Shown here in pieces: positions 7,045-14,774 of a stretch of DNA of 15,754 bases (positions are counted from its first letter, which is position 1; the number at the start of each line of letters is the position of its first letter). Source of the DNA: Lysobacterales bacterium UBA5700 (GTDB lineage Bacteria; Pseudomonadota; Gammaproteobacteria; Xanthomonadales; Xanthomonadaceae); assembly GCA_002420085.1 (NCBI GenBank), contig DIHI01000094.1:5782-21535 (forward strand), given 5' to 3'. The notes under the pieces were generated by a model. The model was given only the letters and a program-made list of their open reading frames with translations, searched no databases and had not been told where the DNA came from. A program made the position numbers and the translations under genes.

Positions 7045-9237
7045 ATGACCGACGCGCCAGACAGCCGCGATTCGGCCCAGACCCGGCAGAGCCTTGCCGC
7101 GCTGGGCCAGACCCTGCGGCTCGGCCTGATGCCGGCATTGCACAGCCTGTTCGACGCCCTGGATGACAGCCTGTTCGAGTTGGCCCAGCACAGTCGGCAA
7201 AGCGAGTCCCAGCCGTTCTACTTCGACGGCATGCGTGCCTGTCGTAAACACCGGGAAACGGCCATCGAGCACTTCCTCGACGCGATCGGCGACGGTTTCC
7301 CGGAACCTCTCCCGAGCACCGGAACCCGTGCCGACCTGGGCCTGCTCGACCACGACGCACTGGAGCAGCACCTCGCCGTATCGAGCATGAACCAGCGCGC
7401 CGAGCGACGCTTGCACGACCTGCTCCAGCCGCTGACCGGGATGCTCGCCAGCCTCAGCGGCGCCGATGATCTCCGTGTGGAGGACAACCCATTCGCACCA
7501 GCGCGTCTGGTCGCCTGCTTCGAGCGCGCCATCGAACCGATCCCGCTGCACATCGAAGTCCGGTTGATCCTGTTCAAGCTGTTCGAGCGCACCGTGGTGC
7601 CCGAACTGGAGCCCGCCTATCGCCGCATGATCGCGCACCTGGCTGCTGACGGCATCGAGCCTCGCCTGGCCTCACCCTCGCCGGCAACGACCCGCCGTCC
7701 GGCCGCCAACCGCGCCCGATCGACCGCCACCAGCCCCGTCACCCCAGACAGCGAACCGCCGGTGCGGGAGCCGATGCCCGGAGAGGCATCGCTGCTGGAA
7801 CTGCTGGTCGAACTGATCGCCCTGCGCGAAGGCATGCCGCCAGCCAGCGCAAGCCTCGGCGAGCGCCACCCGTCGGCGGCATCGTCCGCTGGCCACAGCC
7901 AGGCCGGCGTTACACCGCAGGCACCCAGTCAGCCGCTGGTGCAGGCGATCGAGCGGGCCGCCCGACGGATCGCCGAGGGTGGCAAACTGCCACCGCCACG
8001 CCAGTTCGCGGCCCAGATGCTGGCCGAGGCGCGGCTCGGTGAGGATGGCCGGGTCGCCGACCCGGTCCACACCGCAATGGTCGATCTGGTCGGCCGCCTG
8101 CTCGACGCCCTGCTCCAGGACCGCCGGGTGGCACGACCGATGCAACCCGTGCTGCATCGCATGCAGGCACCGCTGACCCGCGTCGCCCTGGACAACCCGC
8201 GCTGTCTGTATGACGCCGACGATCCGCTGCGCAAGGCGATGAACCTGCTGGCCGAGACTGCCCTCGGCTGGTGCCGCAGCGCAGACCCGGAAGAACGCCT
8301 CCTGCGCCGCATCCAGGACGCAGTCGATACCTACGCCGCAGCACCGATCGGCGATGAGGCCAGCCGCTCGCTCGAACGGCTCACCGAGTTCCTGGAAAAA
8401 CAACAACGACGCTCCGACCTGGCCGAGCAGCGGGTGATCGAATCGGCAACCGGCCGTGACCGGCTCGCCGCTGCGCGTCGGACCGTGCATCGGATGCTCG
8501 CCGAGCGACTGGCCGGCACATCGGTTCCGAATTGGCTGGGCAGCCTGCTGTCACGCCCCTGGACCAATTATCTGGTGCTGCTGTGGCTGCGCAGCGGCGA
8601 GTCTTCGACCGCCTATCGCGACGCGCTGGCCTTCGTGGACGCCCTGCTGTGGTGTGCCGATGCCGGCCACGATGACGCCGACCGCCAGCGGCTGCGGGCA
8701 CTGCTGCCGACGCTGGAAAGCCAGCTTCGCACCGGCCTCGCGACCGTTGCCTGTCACGACGGCGAGATCGAACAGGTGCTGTCGGAATTGCGCGCCTTCA
8801 TCAGCTATCGGCTCGGACAAGCGCCGAAGCCGAGCTTCCTCGAAGCCGAAACCGCATCCGGCGACGTCCCGCACTCGGCGCCGGTCGAGTCCGACATCGA
8901 CCAAGATCAGCCGCGTCCGGAAGACCTCGACCCGGACCTGCTGAGCCGGCTCCAGTCGCTCAAACCCGGCATGTGGTTCGAGTTTGGTCCGCTCGAAAGC
9001 GAATCCACCGAGCGGGCCAAGCTGTCCTGGATCAGCCCACACTCCGGCCGCCTGCTGTTCGTCAATCGCAATGGCATGCGGGTGGCCGATCGCCGCCCGG
9101 AGGAAATCCTGCACGAACTGGAGCGCAACCTGGCGCGCGTCCTGGAAGACGCCAACCTGCTGCAAGCCGCACTCAACCGCGTCGCCGAACAGTTTCGCAG
9201 TCAGATCGGCCTGCTCCGTCGCAACCACGACGCCTGA
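7045..9237 (+). CDS. DUF1631 family protein
   Basis: The 730-residue, largely helical protein has no signal peptide or membrane segment. It matches the DUF1631 family (Pfam PF07793) in its N-terminal half, with the NPFAPARLVACFERAI segment at about 149-164. A Pro/Ala/Thr/Arg-rich linker spans about 205-245. The C-terminal part (about 636-690) has the rhythm of a PilZ-like barrel: GMWFEF, then RAKLSWIS and GRLLFVNRNG. A coiled-coil-like tail follows. The RxxxR half of a c-di-GMP-binding PilZ motif is not obvious. GGAG 10 bases before ATG 7045 supports the start. nadC follows 17 bases after the stop, a pairing I recall from other gammaproteobacteria. The molecular function is unknown. Confidence 0.85.
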   Translation: MTDAPDSRDSAQTRQSLAALGQTLRLGLMPALHSLFDALDDSLFELAQHSRQSESQPFYFDGMRACRKHRETAIEHFLDAIGDGFPEPLPSTGTRADLGLLDHDALEQHLAVSSMNQRAERRLHDLLQPLTGMLASLSGADDLRVEDNPFAPARLVACFERAIEPIPLHIEVRLILFKLFERTVVPELEPAYRRMIAHLAADGIEPRLASPSPATTRRPAANRARSTATSPVTPDSEPPVREPMPGEASLLELLVELIALREGMPPASASLGERHPSAASSAGHSQAGVTPQAPSQPLVQAIERAARRIAEGGKLPPPRQFAAQMLAEARLGEDGRVADPVHTAMVDLVGRLLDALLQDRRVARPMQPVLHRMQAPLTRVALDNPRCLYDADDPLRKAMNLLAETALGWCRSADPEERLLRRIQDAVDTYAAAPIGDEASRSLERLTEFLEKQQRRSDLAEQRVIESATGRDRLAAARRTVHRMLAERLAGTSVPNWLGSLLSRPWTNYLVLLWLRSGESSTAYRDALAFVDALLWCADAGHDDADRQRLRALLPTLESQLRTGLATVACHDGEIEQVLSELRAFISYRLGQAPKPSFLEAETASGDVPHSAPVESDIDQDQPRPEDLDPDLLSRLQSLKPGMWFEFGPLESESTERAKLSWISPHSGRLLFVNRNGMRVADRRPEEILHELERNLARVLEDANLLQAALNRVAEQFRSQIGLLRRNHDA

Positions 9238-9254
9238 CTCCCAATCGAGCGGCC

Positions 9255-10130
9255 ATGACCCACGACTGCCCACCGCCCAGCGCAGCGATCGCCCTGCCTC
9301 CCGCGAGCACGATCGCCGACGATGTCGCCCGAGCGCTCGCCGAAGACCTTGGCACTGGCGATGTGTCGGCCGCCCTGGTTCCGGATCGACCCTGTCAGGC
9401 CGTGCTGACCGCCAAGGAACCGTGCGTATTGGCCGGTTCAGCCTGGTTCGACGCCTGCTTGCAAAGCCTCGACCCGGACGTCGAGATCATCTGGACCGCC
9501 CGTGACGGCACCGCGATCGCCGCCGGCGCCAGCCCATGCCGGATACGCGGCCACTCCCGCGCCCTGCTGAGCGCCGAACGCAGCGCGCTCAATTTCCTGC
9601 AAACCCTGTCGGCAACCGCCACCACCACCGCCCGCTACGTCGCCGCCATTGCCGGCACCCGGGCACGCCTGCTCGACACCCGCAAGACCTTGCCTGGGCT
9701 GCGCGCCGCCCAGAAATACGCGGTTCGGGCCGGCGGCGGCGGCAATCATCGCATCGGTCTGCATGACGCGGTGATGATCAAGGAAAATCATATCCATGCC
9801 CTCGGGTCGATCGCCGGCGCGGTCGCCAGCGCCCGCCGCCGATACCCAACACTGCCGCTGATCGTCGAGGTCGAAGACCTGGACCAGCTCGAACAGGCCC
9901 TGGCTGCCGGCCCCGACCGCATTCTGATCGACAATTTCCGACTGGCCGACATGCGTCGCGCTGTGGCCATCGCCGCCGGGCGCATCCCGCTGGAAGCCTC
10001 GGGCGGCACCGAACTCGACGCGATCCGCGCGATCGCCGAGACCGGCGTCGATTTCATTTCGGTCGGCGCGCTGACCAAGCACGTCCGGGCGATCGATTTT
10101 TCCTTGCGCTTCTCGGACCGTCACGACTGA
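9255..10130 (+). CDS. nadC: Nicotinate-nucleotide pyrophosphorylase (carboxylating), quinolinate phosphoribosyltransferase
   Basis: The 291-residue enzyme converts quinolinate and PRPP to nicotinate mononucleotide, CO2 and pyrophosphate in de novo NAD synthesis. Diagnostic segments are EDLGTGD at 30-36, ERSALNFLQ at 108-116, DTRKTLPGLR at 141-150, GGGNHRIGL at 161-169 and KENH at 176-179, followed by the C-terminal ASGG and ISVGALTKH phosphate-binding motifs. All expected substrate-binding residues seem present. The start at ATG 9255 gives the normal family length; the open frame back to 8973 is inside DUF1631 and is a shadow. It is the last gene of the plus-strand run and converges on aroB with 34 bases between stop codons. 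nadA and nadB are not in the window. Confidence 0.97.
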   Translation: MTHDCPPPSAAIALPPASTIADDVARALAEDLGTGDVSAALVPDRPCQAVLTAKEPCVLAGSAWFDACLQSLDPDVEIIWTARDGTAIAAGASPCRIRGHSRALLSAERSALNFLQTLSATATTTARYVAAIAGTRARLLDTRKTLPGLRAAQKYAVRAGGGGNHRIGLHDAVMIKENHIHALGSIAGAVASARRRYPTLPLIVEVEDLDQLEQALAAGPDRILIDNFRLADMRRAVAIAAGRIPLEASGGTELDAIRAIAETGVDFISVGALTKHVRAIDFSLRFSDRHD

Positions 10131-10148
10131 GCCCCGGCCGACCGGCGG

Positions 10149-10164
10149 TCATCGATGGCGATGA
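10149..10164. terminator. Small hairpin between convergent nadC and aroB
   Basis: TCATCG (10149-10154) and CGATGA (10159-10164) pair exactly around ATGG, directly next to the aroB stop codon. GGCC-rich flanks could extend the structure with bulges. There is no T-tract on either strand. In a 34-base convergent spacer it may help end both transcripts, but this is a weak call. Confidence 0.3.
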
Positions 10165-11238
10165 TCAGCCGGCCAGCACGTCCAGGACCGCCGACTCGGC
10201 GGTATCGGACACCTGTTCCGCCTGACCCAGCCCACGCCAGAGCACCAGCCGCAGCGCCCCGGACAGCGATTTCTTGTCCAACCGCATCCGAGCCAGCAGC
10301 CGCTCGGGTGAGGTAGTCGGCGGACGCCGAGTCGGCAGGCCGAATCGGGCGAGCAGTTCGGCCAGCCGCTGACCATCGGCCTGCGGCGCCCGGCCGAGTC
10401 GATGCGACAGTTCGGCCGCCAGCACCATGCCGACCGCCACCGCCTCGCCATGCAACAGTCCGCCATAGCCCTGCTCGGTCTCGATGGCATGACCGAAGGT
10501 GTGGCCGAAGTTGAGCAGGGCGCGTTCGCCCTGCTCGGTTTCGTCGCGCGCCACGACCGCCGCCTTGTGCTCGCAACTCCGGGCGATGGCCTCGACCAGG
10601 GCGTCCGGATCGCGGGCCAGGAGCGACTCGACATTGGCTTCCAACCAGGCGAAAAACGCCTGATCGAAGATGGCACCATACTTGACCACCTCCGCCAGCC
10701 CGGCCCGCAACTCCCGATCCGGCAGGGTCGCCAGGGTGTCGGTATCGGCCAGCACCGCCGAGGGCTGGTGGAAGGCACCGACCAGATTCTTGCCCTCCGG
10801 CAGATCGACGGCGGTCTTGCCACCGACCGAGGAATCGACCATCGCCAGCAAGGTGGTCGGCACCTGCACGAAGCGCACACCACGCATCCAGCAGGCCGCC
10901 GCAAATCCGGTGAGATCGCCGATCACGCCCCCACCCAAGGCGATCAGGGTGGCATCTCGACTGGCACCGAGTGCCGCCAACGCGGTCATCAACTCGCCGA
11001 ATCGACCGAGATTCTTTTCCGCCTCCCCTGGCGGCAGGATCAGGCAGGCGAGTTGCTTGTCGGCAAACGCCGAACGCACCTGCGCCAGATAGTGCGGAGC
11101 GACATTCCGGTCGCTGACGATCAGCACATGGCGGCCCGACGCCAGACCGGCCAGACCGTCCGCATCGGCCAGCAGGCCGGGACCGATGCGGATCGGATAG
11201 CCGCGCTCACCGAGTTGGACGTCGAGGGTATGCATCAC
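10165..11238 (-). CDS. aroB: 3-dehydroquinate synthase
   Basis: This 357-residue NAD- and metal-dependent enzyme makes 3-dehydroquinate from DAHP, step two of the shikimate pathway. Seen are GEAEKN at 71-76, the NAD loop GGGVIGD at 102-108, [16 protein letters not shown] at 127-142, EVVKYG at 183-188 (metal ligand Glu183), and the metal histidines in [11 protein letters not shown] and LHGEAV. Length and motifs are complete. Two starts are possible: GTG 11238, overlapping the aroK stop as GTGA, or ATG 11235, overlapping it by one base. Either implies translational coupling to aroK. I report the longer form. Confidence 0.97.
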   Translation of the reverse strand: MMHTLDVQLGERGYPIRIGPGLLADADGLAGLASGRHVLIVSDRNVAPHYLAQVRSAFADKQLACLILPPGEAEKNLGRFGELMTALAALGASRDATLIALGGGVIGDLTGFAAACWMRGVRFVQVPTTLLAMVDSSVGGKTAVDLPEGKNLVGAFHQPSAVLADTDTLATLPDRELRAGLAEVVKYGAIFDQAFFAWLEANVESLLARDPDALVEAIARSCEHKAAVVARDETEQGERALLNFGHTFGHAIETEQGYGGLLHGEAVAVGMVLAAELSHRLGRAPQADGQRLAELLARFGLPTRRPPTTSPERLLARMRLDKKSLSGALRLVLWRGLGQAEQVSDTAESAVLDVLAG

Positions 11239-11774
11239 GTGGTCTCCGGACGTTGCCAGTGCTGCTCGATCGCCGCACAGAGTTGGAACAGTTGCCGGGT
11301 ATAGGAGCGGCTGCCGCCCTCGAACACCAGATCGGCACAGTGCGCGTACAGTGGATCGCGCTCACTGGCCATGGCCCGCAAGCGCTGTTCGCGATCCGGC
11401 GTCCGCAGCAGCGGCCGACTGGTGTCGCGACGCAGTCGGCGCAATTGCTCATCGACATCGACCTTCAGATGAACCACGAATCCGCGCTCGGCGATCCGAC
11501 GACGGCTGTCGGGGTCGAGCACGGCACCGGCACCGGTCGCGATCAACAGGCCACGGTCATCGCACAGTGCCGCGATGGTCTGCGCCTCACGGCAACGGAA
11601 GCCGGCCTCCCCTTCGCACTCGAAGATGGTCGCGATGGTGGCACCGGTGCGCCGCTCGATCTCCTGATCGGCATCGATGAAACGCAAACCCAACTGCCGC
11701 GCCACCCGCCGACCCATCGAGGTTTTTCCGGCGCCGGTCGGACCGACGAAGATGATGTTGGGTGAGGGGTTCAT
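11235..11774 (-). CDS. aroK: Shikimate kinase
   Basis: The 179-residue P-loop kinase phosphorylates shikimate at the 3-hydroxyl. Walker A is GPTGAGKT at 11-18. The shikimate-binding residues Asp36 (DADQEIE) and Arg60 (GFRCRE) are in place, and the lid contains DTSRPLL at 117-123. One oddity is the shikimate-binding Gly triplet: the usual ATGGG reads ATGAG (Gly81-Ala82-Gly83). The C-terminal RDPLY at 139-143 is standard. ATG 11774 gives the family N-terminus. aroK leads the aroK-aroB unit, with the stop overlapping the aroB start. It is divergent from the epimerase across 174 bases. Confidence 0.96.
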   Translation of the reverse strand: MNPSPNIIFVGPTGAGKTSMGRRVARQLGLRFIDADQEIERRTGATIATIFECEGEAGFRCREAQTIAALCDDRGLLIATGAGAVLDPDSRRRIAERGFVVHLKVDVDEQLRRLRRDTSRPLLRTPDREQRLRAMASERDPLYAHCADLVFEGGSRSYTRQLFQLCAAIEQHWQRPETT

Positions 11775-11842
11775 CGGCGAACGGCGTGGCGCGTGCAGCG
11801 CATCGGGGACGTGACAGGCGAAGTGGCAGTGGAATCGGCCGT

Positions 11843-11848
11843 TACACT
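11843..11848 (+). promoter_or_regulatory. Possible -10 box in the aroK / epimerase divergent spacer
   Basis: GTTACACTACC is the only AT-richer patch in the 174-base spacer. TACACT on the plus strand could be the -10 box for the epimerase, giving a leader of about 95 bases. No good -35 box is at the right distance, and the opposite strand shows nothing better for aroK. Confidence 0.25.
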
Positions 11849-11948
11849 ACCAAACAGCCGATCCCGAACGCACCTGCGATCGGACCGTGGGTGGATTCCC
11901 CAGACCTGGATTCGCCCGATCACCCAGACCCGCAACCGGAGGCCGGCA

Positions 11949-12842
11949 ATGGCACGCAAACGGATCCTGATCGCCGGTGCCGGCGATGTCGGACGGCGCC
12001 TCGGTCGGCGGCGCGCCGCGAACGGCGATGCCGTCTGGCTGCTCCGACGGCGACCGATCGAACCGGACCTCGCCGGCATCCGAACCCTGTCCGCCGATCT
12101 CACCAGCGGCGCCGGCCTCGATCACCTGCCGTCGGAGTTCGATGCCATCGTGTTCTGCGCCGCCCCCGATCAGCGCGAAGAAGCGGCCTACCGTCGGCTC
12201 TACCTCGACGGCCCCGCTCGCCTGCTCGACGCCCTGCCGACCAGTCCCGAGCGCTTCCTGATCACCACCTCGACGGCGGTCTACGGCGAAGACTGCGGCG
12301 AGTGGGTGGACGAGGCCACCCCGGCACGGCCGCGCGAATTCAACGGCCGCGTACTGCTCCAGGCCGAACAGGCGCTCGCCAGTCGGCTGACTGGCGCGCT
12401 GGCCGTTCGCCTGTCCGGCCTGTACGGACCCGGCCGCACCCGGATGCTGGCACGCGCGCGCTCCGGCGACCCCGGAACCCGGCGCTGGGGCAACCGCATC
12501 CATGTCGAGGATGCCGCCAGCGCCCTCGATCGCCTGCTCGACATCGACGCGCCCCTGCCGATCTACCTTGCCAGTGATGACCGACCCGCGCGCGACTGTG
12601 ATGTCCTCGCCTGGCTGGCTCGGCTCCAGTCGTCCCGTGCCGAGGATCGGACTCACGATCGGACCCACGATCGAACCCTTGACCCGCCCCCTGACGCGAC
12701 CTCTGAGACGCCGCCCGATGGCCCGGACTCCGGCCGTCGGGTCGCCAATGCCCGGCTGCGCGCGACCGGCTGGCAGCCGCGCTTTCCCGACTTCCGCGCC
12801 GGTTATTCCGCCCTGCTCGACAACACCGCCGGCCCCGACTGA
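11949..12842 (+). CDS. YeeZ-like NAD(P)-binding epimerase/dehydratase (extended SDR family)
   Basis: The 297-residue protein has an N-terminal Rossmann motif GAGDVG at 10-15 and STAVYG at 108-113, followed by VDEATPARP. This is the pattern of YeeZ-like atypical extended SDRs. There is no clear YxxxK, which is common in this subgroup, so enzymatic activity is uncertain. Residues about 231-262 are an Arg/Asp/Thr/Pro-rich insertion arising from a 12-base tandem repeat. GGAGG 8 bases before ATG 11949 decides this start; the frame opens earlier at 11793 but without similarity. It is divergent from aroK. Its last 40 bases overlap the 3' end of the opposite-strand kinase gene. The substrate is unknown. 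Confidence 0.82.
   Translation: MARKRILIAGAGDVGRRLGRRRAANGDAVWLLRRRPIEPDLAGIRTLSADLTSGAGLDHLPSEFDAIVFCAAPDQREEAAYRRLYLDGPARLLDALPTSPERFLITTSTAVYGEDCGEWVDEATPARPREFNGRVLLQAEQALASRLTGALAVRLSGLYGPGRTRMLARARSGDPGTRRWGNRIHVEDAASALDRLLDIDAPLPIYLASDDRPARDCDVLAWLARLQSSRAEDRTHDRTHDRTLDPPPDATSETPPDGPDSGRRVANARLRATGWQPRFPDFRAGYSALLDNTAGPD
12645..12680 (+). repeat. Three 12-base tandem repeats within the epimerase gene
   Basis: Units GATCGGACTCAC, GATCGGACCCAC and GATCGAACCCTT lie head to tail and keep the reading frame, encoding a DRTH-type tetrapeptide repeat. They sit in the part of the protein that looks inserted relative to the family, consistent with slippage-driven growth of a surface loop. Confidence 0.75.
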
Positions 12843-13681
12843 GCGATCGGCAGCCGCTGGGCATCGAGGGTCAGGGTCAGATCGGCCCGCCCTGGCAGGG
12901 TGTCCATCATCGCTCGGCTGATCCGCTCGAAGGCGTGTACGAAGCGCTCGACATCGGCGCGCGTCATCGCTCGGGGCGCACCACGGGCATGCAATGCCTG
13001 CTCCTGCTGCCAGCGCCACTCCAGCACCACCTCGAAACCCGGCGGCCGCAGATAGAGCAGGCGATCGAAGCGTCGCCACAGGGGTCGATAACCCGCCAAC
13101 GCCTGATTGCAATAGCGTCGCCAGCGACCGTCCGGATCCTGTTCACGCTCCAGCGCATTGATCGGCTCGACCAGATCGATGTCCCGCTGCGGCTCGGCAG
13201 CCAGACACCACCCCTCGAATACGATCAGTGCCACCGGCCCGGTCACCTGCGGCCAGCGCGAAGGCGGCAGACGGGTGTCGCGGCCCTTGTCGAAACGCGG
13301 CACCGACAGCGACTCACCGACTGCCAGACCGGCCAGACGGTCAAGCACGTCCAGTGCCAGACCGACATCGTGGCTGCCCGGCGGCCCGCGCGTCGCCAGC
13401 AGCGGATGCAGCCGACGCGCCAATCGGATGCGCTCGCTGCGCAGCAGGTAGAAATCATCCAGCGACAACGCCAGGGCGGTCAGACCACGGCCTCGGGCGT
13501 GTACCACCAGTTGTCGGGCCAGGGTCGATTTGCCGCTCCCCTGCGGCCCGGCCACCGCCAGCACCGGCATCCGGCGACCCGCAGCCAGCGCCCAGTCCAA
13601 CACCTGCCGCACCAGCGGCTCGGGCCAGGCATCGAGATCGGTTTGCTGCACGCGCGTCGTCACCGCGCGACAATAGCGCAT
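12803..13681 (-). CDS. P-loop kinase, D-glycerate 3-kinase-like (plant GLYK type)
   Basis: The protein is about 292 residues. Its P-loop GPQGSGKST is at 45-53, followed by SLDDFYL at 73-79, SVPRFDKGRD and the Walker B-like FEGW at 155-158, the set seen in glycerate 3-kinases and related uridine-kinase-like proteins. It would make 3-phosphoglycerate from D-glycerate; the exact substrate is inferred. The start is uncertain. ATG 13681 is used here; TTG 13687 and GTG 13663 (286 residues) are also in frame, and none has a good Shine-Dalgarno sequence. The start codon is only 18 bases from divergent pdxH, so its promoter must lie in or beyond pdxH's first codons. At the other end the gene runs 40 bases into the epimerase on the opposite strand. 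Confidence 0.85.
   Translation of the reverse strand: MRYCRAVTTRVQQTDLDAWPEPLVRQVLDWALAAGRRMPVLAVAGPQGSGKSTLARQLVVHARGRGLTALALSLDDFYLLRSERIRLARRLHPLLATRGPPGSHDVGLALDVLDRLAGLAVGESLSVPRFDKGRDTRLPPSRWPQVTGPVALIVFEGWCLAAEPQRDIDLVEPINALEREQDPDGRWRRYCNQALAGYRPLWRRFDRLLYLRPPGFEVVLEWRWQQEQALHARGAPRAMTRADVERFVHAFERISRAMMDTLPGRADLTLTLDAQRLPIAQSGPAVLSSRAE
13669..13674 (+). promoter_or_regulatory. Possible -10 box for pdxH
   Basis: GACAAT in the context GCGACAATAGCGC lies 25 bases before the pdxH ATG. It is the only AT-richer patch near the divergent starts. It falls within the first codons of the kinase gene if that starts at 13681 but just outside if it starts at GTG 13663. The -35 region is not convincing. 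Confidence 0.25.
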
Positions 13682-13699
13682 TCGCAACGGCCAACCGAC

Positions 13700-14299
13700 A
13701 TGAATCCAACACCGCTCCCCACCGAAGCCCTGGAAACCTTCCGCCGCCTGCTACGTGAAGCCAGCGAATCCGGCGACCCGGAACCGACCGCCATGACCCT
13801 GGCCACTGTCGATGCCCACGCCCGACCAACCGTCCGGACCGTGCTTCTGAAGGGCGTCGATGAACTGGGCTTCGTCTTCTACACCAACTACGAAAGCCGC
13901 AAGGGCCATGAACTGGCCGGCAACCCGAACGCCGCCCTGCTGTTTTTCTGGAAATCGCTCAGGCACCAGGTGCAGGTTCGGATCGAGGGTCCGGCTGCCC
14001 GACTGACCCCCGTGGAATCGGACCGCTACTTCGCCAGCCGACCGCGCATGAGCCAACTCGGCGCCTGGGCCTCCCTGCAATCACAGACCCTCGACCGCCG
14101 CGAGACCTTCGAGAACCGGCTCGCCGACTACGAGCGCGAATTCGCCGGTGGCGATGTCCCGCGCCCGCCACACTGGGGCGGTTACCGACTCAGTCCGACC
14201 CGGATCGAATTCTGGTACGGCGCCGAATTCCGCCTGCACGAACGCCACCTCCACGAGCACGGCCCGGACGGCTGGACTACGCGCATGCTCTATCCCTGA
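13700..14299 (+). CDS. pdxH: Pyridoxamine/pyridoxine 5'-phosphate oxidase
   Basis: The 199-residue FMN enzyme oxidises pyridoxine or pyridoxamine 5'-phosphate to pyridoxal 5'-phosphate. FMN- and substrate-binding segments are RTVLLK at 46-51, FYTNYESRKG at 60-69, FFWKSLRHQV at 82-91, SRPRMSQLGAWAS at 113-125 and PHWGGYRL at 157-164, with EFWYG and RLHER near the C-terminus. It is slightly shorter than E. coli PdxH because the flexible N-terminal extension is absent, as in many bacteria. ATG 13700 has no clear Shine-Dalgarno sequence, so the mRNA may have a short leader. It is divergent from the kinase. A GC-rich hairpin follows the stop. Confidence 0.97.
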   Translation: MNPTPLPTEALETFRRLLREASESGDPEPTAMTLATVDAHARPTVRTVLLKGVDELGFVFYTNYESRKGHELAGNPNAALLFFWKSLRHQVQVRIEGPAARLTPVESDRYFASRPRMSQLGAWASLQSQTLDRRETFENRLADYEREFAGGDVPRPPHWGGYRLSPTRIEFWYGAEFRLHERHLHEHGPDGWTTRMLYP

Positions 14300-14306
14300 G
14301 CCCGGC

Positions 14307-14324
14307 CTGCCCACGATCGGGCAG
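14307..14324 (+). terminator. GC hairpin downstream of pdxH
   Basis: CTGCCC (14307-14312) and GGGCAG (14319-14324) pair exactly around a 6-base loop, eight bases after the pdxH stop. No T-tract follows, so intrinsic termination is unproven; it may be a 3'-end stabiliser or part of a factor-dependent terminator. Confidence 0.35.
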
Positions 14325-14545
14325 CACCGGACCGACCGGCGGACCACGCCAGCCGAGCACCGCCCACGAACCGCCTCCGAACGGCACTCGTTGCCGAATG
14401 ATCGCCTGCCGCCGCCCCCAGCCGATCCACCTCGCGGAGACTGATCGTGATGCCCGCGCGTCGCATCCCCGCCAAACAGAAGCGACATCAGGGCCTGGGC
14501 TGACAAGACGGGCAACGACCCGACTCGGCGGACGGCAAAAACTCT

Positions 14546-14551
14546 TATACT
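14546..14551 (+). promoter_or_regulatory. Putative -10 box before the CDP-alcohol phosphatidyltransferase gene
   Basis: TATACT matches the sigma-70 -10 consensus at five of six positions and sits in the AT-richest patch of the gene-free stretch, preceded by CAAAAACTCT. A -35 hexamer at 16-18 bases is not recognisable, so an activator may be needed. The leader would be about 215 bases and would contain both palindromes. Confidence 0.4.
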
Positions 14552-14603
14552 GGGCAGTTGGCGTGGTCGCGACGCTGGTCGGCGAGCGACATCGGCCGGA
14601 CCC

Positions 14604-14639
14604 GTTCGAGCGAACCCGGCCCTGCCAGTTCGATCGAAC
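14604..14639. promoter_or_regulatory. Two tandem 12-base palindromes, probable operator pair
   Basis: GTTCGAGCGAAC (14604-14615) and GTTCGATCGAAC (14628-14639) differ at one central base. Both have exact GTTCG/CGAAC arms, and the second is a perfect palindrome. Their centres are 24 bases apart. They lie about 50-95 bases downstream of the TATACT element and 135 bases before the next start codon. The layout suggests a cooperative dimeric regulator, but the regulator is unknown. Confidence 0.5.
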
Positions 14640-14774
14640 ACGCCCGGCCTGCCTGACAGGCGCGCTGATCGTGGCGCCGAACAGGTACGGCCATGGCAGG
14701 TTCGCGCTCACCGCATGGCTTGCCAGCCACCCCGCATCCCGCCAATGCCCACCGCCAACGAGACCCACAACCCG

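Larger units (their letters stand above)
14300..14774. other. 475-base gene-free stretch with regulatory-looking elements
   Basis: No convincing gene is seen on either strand. The open frames here are arginine/proline-rich without family motifs and look like GC-driven shadows. The stretch holds the pdxH hairpin, an AT-rich patch around 14536-14551, and a pair of 12-base palindromes at 14604-14639. It is the longest non-coding region of the window and precedes the CDP-alcohol phosphatidyltransferase gene. Confidence 0.6.

Noticed and set aside
14604..14639. LexA (SOS) box pair
   Set aside because: The arms are GTTCG then CGAAC, the inverse of the Gram-positive CGAAC-N4-GTTCG box, and the spacing between units does not match the GTTC-N7-GTTC type either.
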